DNA from: Aggregatilineales bacterium
GTDB lineage: Bacteria; Chloroflexota; Anaerolineae; Aggregatilineales; Ch27
NCBI GenBank assembly: GCA_029976025.1
Contig: JARKNX010000049.1
Span: forward strand, 1 to 52,606
Length of the DNA: 52,606 nucleotides
Reading direction: 5' to 3'
The notes below the pieces were generated by a model. The model saw only the letters and a program-made list of their open reading frames with translations, did not search any database and was not told the origin of the DNA. This document shows positions 24,217 through 33,077 of this stretch, in pieces (the stretch's first letter is position 1; the number at the start of each line of letters is the position of its first letter). The position numbers and the translations under genes were made by a program.

Positions 24217-26037
24217 TCACTCGTACGGCAGGAAGATGGTGCAGCGTCCTTCAGCGACGGCACAGGTGCCAAGAGGGACTTCCCCTTCTTCCAGGTAAGC
24301 GATGACCTCGAACTCAGCTCCGGGTGTGTTATCCAGCCAGAACAGCCGATCGCTGCTGAGCATACGCCACCCGACCCGGAGGCTGCACTCCTCCGTGTTG
24401 TAGGGCATATTGGGGGCGGTCCTGTTCAAAGCGATCGGCCAGACCTGAAAGCATTGACCCGGCGGCAGCGCGCCTGGCCGGGCGATATCGGTAGCCAGAT
24501 CAGCGGTCTGGAAGAACACGATGTGCCCATCCTGGTAGCGACGAAACTCTAACGGCAGGATGTTGATATACCGGGAGGACTGGTTGATGATTTGTGCTGT
24601 CTCGTTATCGTACAACAGAAGCAGTTGAGCGTCGCCCGCTGTGCTGGTGAGGGTGGGCGTGCGCGGGGTGACGGAAGGAGGCGCTGTTGTTGGGCCGGGC
24701 TGCGTGGCAGTCGGCGTATGGGTGGGGGCGGGCGCACTGGTCGGCGTTTCTCCGCCTATGGCAACCGGCACGACTGTCCGGCGCGGGGTTGGGTAGGCAG
24801 TCCGGCCCGGCTCAACGGTGCGGGTCGCAGAAGCTGCCGCCACCGTATTGCTCGCTGTCGGCGTTGCTGTGTCCAAATGGCCAGAGCTGCCGAACAGCCC
24901 CGCACCCCGGGCCAGCAGCGCGGCTGCGCTGCCGAGAATCACCAGCAGGGCGAGCGCAGCCAGCGCGCGCCGGCTGCGACGGCGCGGCGCAACAGCCGGG
25001 GACGGGGCGATTTTTTCCTTCCCGGGTGTGGGAACGTAGACTATTGTGCCCGAGTCGCTTGTGGAGCCGGGCCTGGAATCAGTCGGGATGGCCGGGATAT
25101 CGGGGCGGAGGATCGGCCCCACGGTGGCCGGCCCGGGCGGAACTACCGGAATCTCGGCGGTATCTTCTTCATCAGGGAGCGCCGCGGCTTCTGGTGCAAC
25201 TTTGAAGGCGGCTTCCAGCGCTTTGACCATGGTCGCGCCGTCGGGGTAACGATCGCGCGGGTCTTTGCGCAGCATACGCATGATCACATCTTCCACTTCC
25301 GGGCTGATATGCGGATTGATTGTGGAAGGGAGCGGCGGCGGCTCATTCAGATGTTTGAGCGCGACGCTCATCGTAGATGGGTCGTCAAACGGGACCTTGC
25401 CGGTGACCATTTCGTAAAGGATGACGCCCAGCGAGTAAAAGTCGCTTTGCGGCACGGACTGCGCGGAGGAGACGGCCTGTTCGGGGGCGATATAGTGAGC
25501 GCTGCCGAAGGTGTTGCCGATTGTGCCTTCGGGGATATTGAGGGCCAGGCCGAAATCGGTCAGGATGGCCGTGCCGTCCGGCTTGACCATGATGTTGGAA
25601 GGTTTGACATCGCGGTGGATGACGCCGTGCCTGTGCGCGTAATCCAGGGCGGAGGCAATATCGCGTATGATGCGCATGACCTGATCGTATGGCATCAGAT
25701 CGTTGCGTTCGTGGCGATGGCGCAGGATGAAGCGCAGGTCTTGCCCATCGATGAAGTGCATCGCCATGAAGTTCAGCCCTTCGATCTGGCCGAACTGGTA
25801 GACGCCGACAATGTTGGGGTGCTGGAGGTGGGCGATTGCGCGCGCTTCCCGGCTGAAGCGCATCTCGTATTCTTCTCGCAGTTCTTCGGTGACGATTTCA
25901 GAGTCGGTGACTTTAACGGCTGCGTAACGGGCTAACCGCTCGTCGTATCCGCGATAGACCCGGGCCATACCTCCGCGTCCCAGCAACTCAAGAACCTGGT
26001 AGTCGCCCAGTATCTGGCCAATCAATGGATCTGGCAT
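24217..26037 (-). CDS. Transmembrane Ser/Thr protein kinase with extracytoplasmic domain
   Basis: A 606-residue Hanks-type kinase. The kinase domain spans about 12-278: glycine loop LGRGGMARV (19-27), Lys42 in AAVKV, HRDVKPSNI (141-149) with catalytic Asp143, DFG 161-163, GSAHYIAPEQ activation segment. A Pro-rich linker leads to a membrane helix at about 358-376, then a Thr/Pro-rich stalk (to about 470). A C-terminal domain of about 135 residues carries four Cys that could form two disulfides. No PASTA repeats are present, so this external domain senses something else. The start at 26037 gives MPDPLIGQILGDYQVLELLG; a longer in-frame start would add an Arg-rich stretch with no homology. It is paired with the histidine kinase and divergent from the Clp gene. 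Confidence 0.93.
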   Translation of the reverse strand: MPDPLIGQILGDYQVLELLGRGGMARVYRGYDERLARYAAVKVTDSEIVTEELREEYEMRFSREARAIAHLQHPNIVGVYQFGQIEGLNFMAMHFIDGQDLRFILRHRHERNDLMPYDQVMRIIRDIASALDYAHRHGVIHRDVKPSNIMVKPDGTAILTDFGLALNIPEGTIGNTFGSAHYIAPEQAVSSAQSVPQSDFYSLGVILYEMVTGKVPFDDPSTMSVALKHLNEPPPLPSTINPHISPEVEDVIMRMLRKDPRDRYPDGATMVKALEAAFKVAPEAAALPDEEDTAEIPVVPPGPATVGPILRPDIPAIPTDSRPGSTSDSGTIVYVPTPGKEKIAPSPAVAPRRRSRRALAALALLVILGSAAALLARGAGLFGSSGHLDTATPTASNTVAAASATRTVEPGRTAYPTPRRTVVPVAIGGETPTSAPAPTHTPTATQPGPTTAPPSVTPRTPTLTSTAGDAQLLLLYDNETAQIINQSSRYINILPLEFRRYQDGHIVFFQTADLATDIARPGALPPGQCFQVWPIALNRTAPNMPYNTEECSLRVGWRMLSSDRLFWLDNTPGAEFEVIAYLEEGEVPLGTCAVAEGRCTIFLPYE

Positions 26038-26083
26038 ACGTGTTATCCACCTGATGGCGTGGTGATACAGTGTCGTTATGCCG

Positions 26084-26089
26084 ATTATA
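26084..26089 (-). promoter_or_regulatory. -10 box of the kinase pair promoter
   Basis: A consensus TATAAT lies on the - strand 47 bases before the Ser/Thr kinase start. About 17 bases upstream is TTCCGT, only a poor -35 match. Confidence 0.5.
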
Positions 26090-26152
26090 CCGGGCTTCGG
26101 GCGCGGACGGAAATATCTGGCGGGGGGTGTGCTTCCCGCGGCGGGTCTGCGG

Positions 26153-26158
26153 TATACT
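26153..26158 (+). promoter_or_regulatory. -10 box (TATACT) of the Clp operon promoter
   Basis: GGTATACT lies 45 bases upstream of the chosen Clp start, in the divergent gap. No clear -35 is seen. The same TATACT hexamer recurs before several other genes in this window. Confidence 0.5.
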
Positions 26159-26202
26159 CTAACCGCAGACATGACCGGATATGGGGAATTGAGGTCGGGA
26201 CG

Positions 26203-28587
26203 GTGTCTTCTCTGTTAGAAATCAGCGAACAGGAAATCCGGGAGCGCTGCCGGCATCTGCTGGTGCAGGCGGCGGAGGAAAGCTCCCGGCTCGGGCAGGC
26301 TTACATTGGCACCGAGCACCTCTTCAACGCCCTGACTCGTATCGACGGGGGGCGGACCCAGCGGCTGCTCCACGACGCCGATCTGGAGCCTGCCGCTGTG
26401 CGCAGCGCCATCCGCGAAGCCGTCGGGCGCGGCACGGAACAGCCGGTTGATCCTGTCCCGCTGACGCCGCGCAGCCGTACGGTGCTGTCCATCGCCATCT
26501 ACGCCGCCGACGATGAAGACCAGGATGAAGTGGGGGAAGATCATCTCCTGCTGGCGCTGCTGAAAGAAGGTCAGGGGGTAGCGGCGCGGGTGCTGGTGAA
26601 TCTGGGGTTTGATCTGGTTTACTGGACCAACCTGCTGCTGATTGAATCCGAAGCGCGCGCCGAGTCCGAGGTGTTGGAGCCGCTGACCCAGCCGGGCAAA
26701 GAGCCGACGCGAGCTTTCGGTCGTACGCCGACGCCGCTGCTGGATAAGTTCGGGGTGGACCTTGTGGAGCAGGCCCGGCAGGGCAAGATCGGGCCGGCTA
26801 TTGGGCGCGACGCCGAGATGCGCGCCCTGGCCCGGACGCTGGTCCGCAGCAAGAAGAATAATCCGCTGCTGGTAGGCGACTCCGGGGTGGGGAAGACGGC
26901 GGTCGTGGAGGGCCTGGCCTGGGCAATCGCCAATGAGACAGCGCCCGTTTCGATGAGCGAGCGCCGCATCGTCCAGATTGAGCTGGGCACTCTGGTGGCC
27001 GGGACCAGCCTGCGCGGCCAGTTTGAGGAGCGCATGATCGGGATTGTAGAGGAGATCAAGCAGGCCCCCGACGTGATCCTCTTCATCGATGAGATTCATA
27101 CGCTGGTGGGCGCCGGAGATACAGTGGACAGCAATCTGGATGCCGCCAATATCCTCAAACCGGCGCTGGCGCGCGGGGATATCCGCTGCATCGGCGCTAC
27201 CACAGTGGAGGAATACCGGCGGGCGATCGCCCAGGACCCGGCCCTTGACCGGCGCTTCCGCGTCATCCAGATCGAAGAGCCGAATGAGGAAGATACGCTG
27301 GCTATCCTGAGCGTGCTCCGGGATCGCTTTGAGCAGCACCACGGCGTGATCATCCGCCCGGATGCCCTCGAAGCGGCGGTCCGGCTCTCCGCCCGCTACC
27401 TGGCCGGCAAGCGCTTCCCCGACAAGGCGCTTGACCTGATTGACGAAGCCTGTGTCCGGCTGGTGGTCCGCACCAGCATCCCGGAAGATGGCGCGATCAA
27501 TGAAGTGACCGTGCAGACGATCGCCAGCGTGCTTTCGGAATGGACGGGTATCCCTGCGCTGGAGCTGACCGCCAATGAGCGCCGCCGTTACGCCGCTATG
27601 GCCGAGGCGCTCAAACGCCGCGTGATCGGCCAGGATCGGGCTGTAGAAGCCGTCACTGCCGCCATCAAACAGGCGCGAGCGGGGCTGTCCGATCCGGAGC
27701 GTCCGATTGGCGTGTTTCTGTTCCTGGGTCCATCCGGGGTGGGGAAGACGGAGCTGGCCAAAGCGCTGGCTGAGTTTTTGTTCGGCTCAGAAAGCGCCCT
27801 GATCCGGCTGGATATGTCCGAGTATCACGATCAGCACACAGTGGCCCGCCTGATCGGCGCGCCGCCCGGCTACCGCGATTCGGAGCGGGGCGGGCAGCTC
27901 ACCGAGGCGCTGCGCCGCCGCCCGTACAGCCTGGTGCTGCTGGATGAGGTGGAGAAGGCCGCGCCGGAGATCTTCGATGTCTTTTTGCAGGTCTTCGATG
28001 AAGGCCGGCTGACTGACTCCCGCGGGGGGACAGTCGATGCTCGCCACGCCGTCTTCATTATGACCAGCAATATCGGCGCGGGGGAAAACGCGCGGGGGAT
28101 GGGATTCACGCACGAGGTGGAAGATCGCCTGCCGGAGTATGAGGACTACCTCAGCGCCTTCTTCAGGCCGGAATTTTTGAATCGTCTGGATGAAGTTGTG
28201 ACCTTCAGCCCGCTGTCTACAGAAGACCTGAACGCCATTCTGGATTTGCAGCTTCACGATCTGCACCAGCGCCTGAGCCGGCAGCAGCTTTCGCTGGTTT
28301 TGGATGCGTCCGCCCGGCAGGCTATCCTCAGCGAGGGCTACGACCCGGCAATGGGCGCGCGTCCGCTGCGCCGCGCCGTCGAACGGCTGCTGATCCGCCC
28401 GCTCAGCGCGCGGCTTCTGGACGAGACATTCCCCCCCGGCGGGGTTATCACAGTCCGGGCCGGGCAGGCCGGGCTGGAATTCACCACTGCGATGCCGGAA
28501 ACAGCAGGTGAAGGTCCTGGCGGGGAGAAGCTGCGCCGGTCCGATCAGCATAAGAAAGTGTCGTCTGGAAAAGCGAATCCTTCGTAG
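26203..28587 (+). CDS. Clp/HSP100 AAA+ unfoldase, ClpA/ClpC-like without middle domain
   Basis: A 794-residue two-ring AAA+ chaperone. The Clp_N repeat domain (about 1-140) includes RHLLVQAAEESSRLGQAYIGTEHLFNAL. D1 has Walker A GDSGVGKTA (225-233), VILFIDEIHTLVGAGDT and LDRRFRVIQIEEP. D2 has GPSGVGKTE (509-517), SLVLLDEVEKAAPEIF and FRPEFLNRLDE. A GMGF in D2 sits where ClpC and ClpX carry the (V/I)GF loop that docks ClpP, so protease partnership is possible. Between D1 and D2 I see no coiled-coil/UVR middle domain of ClpB or ClpC. The GTG at 26203 (GAGG upstream) is preferred; the frame is open further left without a plausible N-terminus. It is the first gene of a run with kinase-TPR, FHA and receiver-pyrophosphatase genes; no clpP is in the window. 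Confidence 0.9.
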   Translation: MSSLLEISEQEIRERCRHLLVQAAEESSRLGQAYIGTEHLFNALTRIDGGRTQRLLHDADLEPAAVRSAIREAVGRGTEQPVDPVPLTPRSRTVLSIAIYAADDEDQDEVGEDHLLLALLKEGQGVAARVLVNLGFDLVYWTNLLLIESEARAESEVLEPLTQPGKEPTRAFGRTPTPLLDKFGVDLVEQARQGKIGPAIGRDAEMRALARTLVRSKKNNPLLVGDSGVGKTAVVEGLAWAIANETAPVSMSERRIVQIELGTLVAGTSLRGQFEERMIGIVEEIKQAPDVILFIDEIHTLVGAGDTVDSNLDAANILKPALARGDIRCIGATTVEEYRRAIAQDPALDRRFRVIQIEEPNEEDTLAILSVLRDRFEQHHGVIIRPDALEAAVRLSARYLAGKRFPDKALDLIDEACVRLVVRTSIPEDGAINEVTVQTIASVLSEWTGIPALELTANERRRYAAMAEALKRRVIGQDRAVEAVTAAIKQARAGLSDPERPIGVFLFLGPSGVGKTELAKALAEFLFGSESALIRLDMSEYHDQHTVARLIGAPPGYRDSERGGQLTEALRRRPYSLVLLDEVEKAAPEIFDVFLQVFDEGRLTDSRGGTVDARHAVFIMTSNIGAGENARGMGFTHEVEDRLPEYEDYLSAFFRPEFLNRLDEVVTFSPLSTEDLNAILDLQLHDLHQRLSRQQLSLVLDASARQAILSEGYDPAMGARPLRRAVERLLIRPLSARLLDETFPPGGVITVRAGQAGLEFTTAMPETAGEGPGGEKLRRSDQHKKVSSGKANPS

Positions 28588-28623
28588 GCCGCGAGGCCCT
28601 CATCTGTGGCAGGCTGTGACCCT

Positions 28624-31600
28624 ATGGACCTGACTTTCCCACCTGTTCCTCAGACTGATCGCCAGGCGCCGCCGCTTGCGGCATCGGAGAAGGCGCGGCT
28701 GTTGTCGCGGCGGCATAAAGAAGACCCTCACGATCTCTTCGCTAATGATCCGGATATCGGGATTCGCGAGCTAGGCCGCCTGTCCCTGCGGCGCACCCCG
28801 CCGGAGATCGATGACGCTTTCGCCCTGGGCGATATGTGCGCCCGGCTGGCTCTGGTGGATGACCAGTTGCGCGTGTACTATGTCGGCAAGGCGCTGACGG
28901 CCTATCGGCGAGCGGCAAGCCGCGCCGAGCACGATGTTGACCGCGCGCTGGCCGAACAGGCGGCGGCCCGCTTTGTGTCCTGGGTGGCCGAGGTAGCCCT
29001 GCAGGCGCCGTCGGCGCGCAATATCGCTGTCGCCCTGTGGGCCGCGGCGGACCTCGAGCCGGCGAATCACCCTCCCGACCTGCAGGAGAAGCTCCTGCCT
29101 TTGCTGCAATACTACCCGATTGGGCCGGAAGGCGAGCCGCTGCCCGCCGTCGGGTTTTTTCAGCCGCCTTCGATTGACGCCACGGTGGCGGCATCTTCAG
29201 CGCCGCAGGTGCTTTCTGACACGCAGGATGAAGGCCTGTCGGGGCCTGCGGTGGAGTCTCATGGAGCAGCGGCCCGGGTTGAGCAGGATGTTCCAGATTC
29301 CCCGGTCGCCGACCGGCCGGGAAAAGCCGAAGGCTTCTTCTCAGCGATCGATATGCCCGCCGCCTCCGGCCCGCCGCGCCAGCGCCACGTCGTGACGCCG
29401 CTTGAGGATGAGTTCGACGCCGGCGATCGTATCGAAGACAGGTACGAAGTCGCCCAGGTGTTGCGCGGCGGAATGGGCGTGGTCTACCTGTGTTACGATC
29501 ATGAGCAGCGCGAGCCGGTGGCGATCAAAAGTTTTCAATCGCGCTTCTTCGATAACGATCGCGCCGTCCGGCGCTTCGAGCAGGAGGCGCTGACCTGGAT
29601 CCGGCTGGAGAAGCACCCGCATATCGTGCAGGCGCGGCTGGTTCACACCATCCGCCAGCGCCCCCATATTTTTCTGGAGCATGTCAGCGGCCCGGAAGGG
29701 CTGGGGTCTGACCTGCGGGCGTGGATTGAGCATAACCGCATCGGCCTGCCGCAGGCGGTGGCGTTCGGCCTGCATGTGGCGATGGGCATGAAGCACGCTG
29801 TGGAGCGGGTCCCCGGCCTGGTGCACCGCGATCTCAAGCCGGCTAACATCCTGGTGACGCATGATGAGGTCGCCAAGGTTACCGATTTTGGCCTGGTGCG
29901 CTCGGTAGAGGCTTCGGATATCCCTCTGCCGGAAAGCCAGCACGACGACGCGCGATTGACCCGTGTCGGCGCGATCGTGGGCACGGCGCCGTATATGTCG
30001 CCGGAGCAGTGCCGGGCCGATGAAGTGGACGAACGCTCGGATATCTACGCCTTCGGCTGCATCCTCTATGAAATGCTGACGGGGAGGCCCGTGTTCAAGG
30101 CCGATAAATTCCACACCTGGCTCACTGCTCACCTGACCGAGCAGCCCGTGATTCCGCCGGATGTGGCCCTCGATTTGCCGGAGTCGATGAGCGATCTGGT
30201 GCTGGCCTGCCTGGCTAAATCGCCGGATGACCGCCCCGCTAACTGGGGAGAGGTTGTGGAGGGACTCTCCGGAATCTACGAAGCGGTGCGCGGGGAGCCG
30301 CCGCCGGTCGCCATTTCTGGCGTGGAGCTGGAAGCCTATGAGCTGATGGATAAAGGCTACAGCCTGACCGAGCTGAACCGCCCCGAAGAGGCGCTGGACG
30401 CCTACGATCGGGCGCTGACGCTCCAGCCGGACTACGCCTGGGCCTGGGCGCGCAAGGGGCGCACACTCCGCCTGCTGACCCGCTACGATGAAGCGCTGCA
30501 GTGCTTTGACGAGGCTATCCGGCTGGCTCCCGGCTATGCCTGGGCGTGGAATGGGCGCGGAATCGTGCTGGAGCGGATGGGGCGGACCGAAGAATCGCTG
30601 GACGCCTATAAGCGGGCGGCCGAATTGAAGCCGAATGATGTCTGGCCGTGGTACAACCAGGCCGATATTCTGGAGGACCTGGGGCGCTTTGAAGAGGCGC
30701 TCCCCCTGCTGGATCGGGCGCTGGGTGTGGACCCGATGCACGCCCATAGCTGGGCCAAGCGCGGCCAGATTTACCGCCTGATGGAGCGCTATGAGGATGC
30801 GGTGAAGGCCTACCGGATGGCGCTCAAGCTGGAGAGCCAGTACGGCTGGGCCAGCAACGGGCTGGGGCTGGCCCTGAAGGCGCTGGGGCACTGGCAGGAG
30901 GCGCTGGCGGCTTTCCGCCAGGCGGCTGGCGAAGCCCCGGACGAGGTCTGGCACTGGTACAACCAGGTGGAGATGCTGGTCGAGCTGGGGCGTTATGAGG
31001 AAGCGCTGGCTCCGGCGCAGCAGGCTATCCAGACGGACCCGACGCATGCCTTTAGCTGGGCCAAGCTGGCCCAGGTCTACCGTTACCTGAGGCGCTATGA
31101 AGAGGCGCTGGAGGCGTACGACAGGGCAATCGAGTTCAGCCCCGGGTACGGGTGGGCTATCAACGGCAAAGGGATTGTGCTGGAGCGGCTGGAGCGCTAC
31201 GAAGAGGCGCTGGAATGTTACCGGGCGGCGGCAGCGGCGGCCCCCACCGATGTCTGGCACTGGTATAACCAGGGCAACGTGCTGGTCTTGCTCAAGCGCT
31301 ATGAAGAGGCGCTGGAGCCGCTGCACAGGGCGCTGGAGCTGGACCCTAACCATGCCCGGAGCCAGGCGCGGATCGGCAATGCGCTGCGCCACCTGAACCG
31401 CCCGAAAGAGGCGCTCGAAGCCTTGCAGAAGGCGATCGAGCTGGAGCCGGGTTATGGCTGGGCCTGGAATGAACTCGGCGCGGTGTATGAAATGCTTCAG
31501 CGCTATGAAGATGCACTGTCCGCCTACGACCGGGCTGTGGAAGCGGAGCCAACGACGCTGCTCTATATTTACAACCGGGCGGAGGCGCTGGCGACGGTCG

Positions 31601-32691
31601 GGCGCCATGAGGAGGCGCGGGCAGCCCTGGAGGAGCTTATCGCGGCCAACCCCCAGCATGACCGGGCCTGGGCCAAGCTGGGGCAGGTATACCGCTGGCT
31701 GGGGCGTTACGAAGATGCGTGTGACGCTTACCAGCGCGCTGTGGAGCTGGATGCGGGCTACGCCTGGGCCTGGAGCGGGCTGGGCATGGCTTACAGCGCC
31801 CGGAACGAACATGAGGCGGCGTTGAAGGCTTTTCGCCGGGCGGCGGAGCTGGACCCCCGCGATGCCTGGTCCTGGTACAACCAGGGGGATACGCTGGTCT
31901 CCATGCAGTGTTTCGAGGAGGCGCTGGAGGCGCTGAATCAGGCGCTGACGATCAACGGCGAGCTGATCGAAGCCTGGGCCAAAAAAGGGCAGGCGCTGCG
32001 CCGGCTGAACCGCGATCGTGAGTCAGTGCAGGCTTACGATCGGGCGCTGGCGATTGATCCGCATTACGCCTGGGCCTGGAACGGGCGCGGCCTGGCTCTG
32101 GAGGCGATGGGGCGCCGGGAGGAAGCGCTGGCGAGCTTCGAGCGCGCTGTGCAGGAGGATCCCTCTGGCCTGTGGTACTACACCAACCAGCTTGATCCGC
32201 TGCTCGATCTGCGCCAGCATGACCGCGCCCTGGCGGTGACCGATCAGGCGCTGGTGATCGCCCCGGATAACGCCAACATCTGGGCGCGGCGGGGGCAGAT
32301 TTTGCGGCGCCTGGGGCGTAACGAGGAGGCCAGCGAAAGCTACCGGCGCGCTGTTGAGCTTGACCCTGCCTACGCCTGGGCCTGGAACGGGCTGGGGCTG
32401 GCTTACGGCGCTCTGGGCCGCTGGGAAGAGGCCCTGGTCTGTTACGAAAAAGCCACATCCTATGTGAGCAGCGATGTCTGGTTCTGGCACAATCGCGGCG
32501 AGGCGCTGATATCCCTGGGGCGCTATGCTGAGGCGATTGAAATGCTCAACAAAGCTCTGACCCTCAACCCGCAGCATGAGCCGTCCCGCGTCCGGCGGAC
32601 CGAGGCCCGCCACCTGTGGAAGCAGGCTGGCAGCGCGCCCGCTGATACAGATGTGGATACAGATGCGGATGATTCCCGATCCGACGAATAG
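28624..32691 (+). CDS. Giant soluble Ser/Thr kinase fused to about 22 TPR repeats
   Basis: About 1355 residues. Residues 1-265 are an N-terminal region with no family I recognise, ending in a low-complexity linker. The Hanks kinase domain spans about 274-560: YEVAQVLRGGMGVVYLC, VAIK, HRDLKPANI with catalytic Asp403, DFG and GTAPYMSPEQ. Residues about 573-1338 are some 22 tandem TPR units, followed by a short acidic tail. No membrane segment is seen. The TPR array shows an exact three-unit super-period (see the repeat entry). It would act as a phosphorylation enzyme with a large protein-binding superhelix. Partners may be the FHA protein 12 bases downstream, which would bind its phospho-Thr targets, and the Clp ATPase 36 bases upstream. 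GTG 28606 is an alternative start. Confidence 0.93.
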   Translation: MDLTFPPVPQTDRQAPPLAASEKARLLSRRHKEDPHDLFANDPDIGIRELGRLSLRRTPPEIDDAFALGDMCARLALVDDQLRVYYVGKALTAYRRAASRAEHDVDRALAEQAAARFVSWVAEVALQAPSARNIAVALWAAADLEPANHPPDLQEKLLPLLQYYPIGPEGEPLPAVGFFQPPSIDATVAASSAPQVLSDTQDEGLSGPAVESHGAAARVEQDVPDSPVADRPGKAEGFFSAIDMPAASGPPRQRHVVTPLEDEFDAGDRIEDRYEVAQVLRGGMGVVYLCYDHEQREPVAIKSFQSRFFDNDRAVRRFEQEALTWIRLEKHPHIVQARLVHTIRQRPHIFLEHVSGPEGLGSDLRAWIEHNRIGLPQAVAFGLHVAMGMKHAVERVPGLVHRDLKPANILVTHDEVAKVTDFGLVRSVEASDIPLPESQHDDARLTRVGAIVGTAPYMSPEQCRADEVDERSDIYAFGCILYEMLTGRPVFKADKFHTWLTAHLTEQPVIPPDVALDLPESMSDLVLACLAKSPDDRPANWGEVVEGLSGIYEAVRGEPPPVAISGVELEAYELMDKGYSLTELNRPEEALDAYDRALTLQPDYAWAWARKGRTLRLLTRYDEALQCFDEAIRLAPGYAWAWNGRGIVLERMGRTEESLDAYKRAAELKPNDVWPWYNQADILEDLGRFEEALPLLDRALGVDPMHAHSWAKRGQIYRLMERYEDAVKAYRMALKLESQYGWASNGLGLALKALGHWQEALAAFRQAAGEAPDEVWHWYNQVEMLVELGRYEEALAPAQQAIQTDPTHAFSWAKLAQVYRYLRRYEEALEAYDRAIEFSPGYGWAINGKGIVLERLERYEEALECYRAAAAAAPTDVWHWYNQGNVLVLLKRYEEALEPLHRALELDPNHARSQARIGNALRHLNRPKEALEALQKAIELEPGYGWAWNELGAVYEMLQRYEDALSAYDRAVEAEPTTLLYIYNRAEALATVGRHEEARAALEELIAANPQHDRAWAKLGQVYRWLGRYEDACDAYQRAVELDAGYAWAWSGLGMAYSARNEHEAALKAFRRAAELDPRDAWSWYNQGDTLVSMQCFEEALEALNQALTINGELIEAWAKKGQALRRLNRDRESVQAYDRALAIDPHYAWAWNGRGLALEAMGRREEALASFERAVQEDPSGLWYYTNQLDPLLDLRQHDRALAVTDQALVIAPDNANIWARRGQILRRLGRNEEASESYRRAVELDPAYAWAWNGLGLAYGALGRWEEALVCYEKATSYVSSDVWFWHNRGEALISLGRYAEAIEMLNKALTLNPQHEPSRVRRTEARHLWKQAGSAPADTDVDTDADDSRSDE
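30331..32590 (+). repeat. TPR-coding tract with an exact 306-bp higher-order period
   Basis: The TPR units come in threes: an SWAK-GQ type, a YAWAWNG-G type and a W-WYNQ type, each 34 codons. The YNQ/YNR/HNR anchor codons begin at 30649, 30955, 31261, 31567, 31873, 32179 and 32485, spaced exactly 306 bases (102 codons) with no insertion or deletion. The individual copies have diverged considerably in sequence, so the unit looks old or selected for. Confidence 0.9.
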
Positions 32692-32703
32692 AGGTGCCGA
32701 TTG

Positions 32704-33075
32704 ATGATGGCGCAGGAGACAATCACGGTCACGCTGATGAGCGGGCCGCAGGATGGGCTGCAAATCCGGCTGGAACTGCCCGCGCCGGGCAATCGAGCTA
32801 TCTGGACGATCGGCCGCAGCGACGACTGCGATGTGGCGCTGGCTTATGATGTGCAAGTGTCGCGTACCCATGCCCGTCTGATCTGCGCCGTGAGCGACGA
32901 AACGGCGACCGACAATGACCCCGCAATGACCGGCCGGCTGAGCCTGAAGCTGGAAGACGCCGGGAGCCGCAACGGCACAGTGCTGGAGGATCGCCGTCTG
33001 CGTAGCGAGGCCGCCGATGTGCTGCCGGGGCAGCTCTTCCGCGTCGGACGCACATGGCTGCGCGTGGAGCTGTAG
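32704..33075 (+). CDS. Small FHA-domain phosphopeptide-binding protein
   Basis: A 123-residue protein made of a single forkhead-associated domain. The FHA hallmarks are GRS (37-39) in TIGRSDDCDV, SRTHARL (53-59) and SRNGT (88-92), which together bind phospho-Thr. GAGG lies upstream; translation may begin at either of two consecutive ATGs (32704 or 32707). It sits 12 bases after the kinase-TPR gene and ends 2 bases before the receiver/pyrophosphatase-like gene. It is most likely the reader of phosphorylation by the adjacent kinases, perhaps coupling them to the Clp ATPase (inference). Confidence 0.9.
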   Translation: MMAQETITVTLMSGPQDGLQIRLELPAPGNRAIWTIGRSDDCDVALAYDVQVSRTHARLICAVSDETATDNDPAMTGRLSLKLEDAGSRNGTVLEDRRLRSEAADVLPGQLFRVGRTWLRVEL

Positions 33076-33077
33076 CC

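Noticed and set aside
29341..31812. Open frame of over 800 codons on the - strand opposite the kinase-TPR gene
   Set aside because: It mirrors the TPR repeats in high-GC DNA. Its translation is Pro/Gln/Arg-rich with no domain, while the + strand has clear kinase and TPR motifs.
30331..32590. Regular repeats taken as a CRISPR array or DNA satellite
   Set aside because: The period is in-frame coding for TPR units with diverged sequence. There are no identical short repeats separated by unique spacers.
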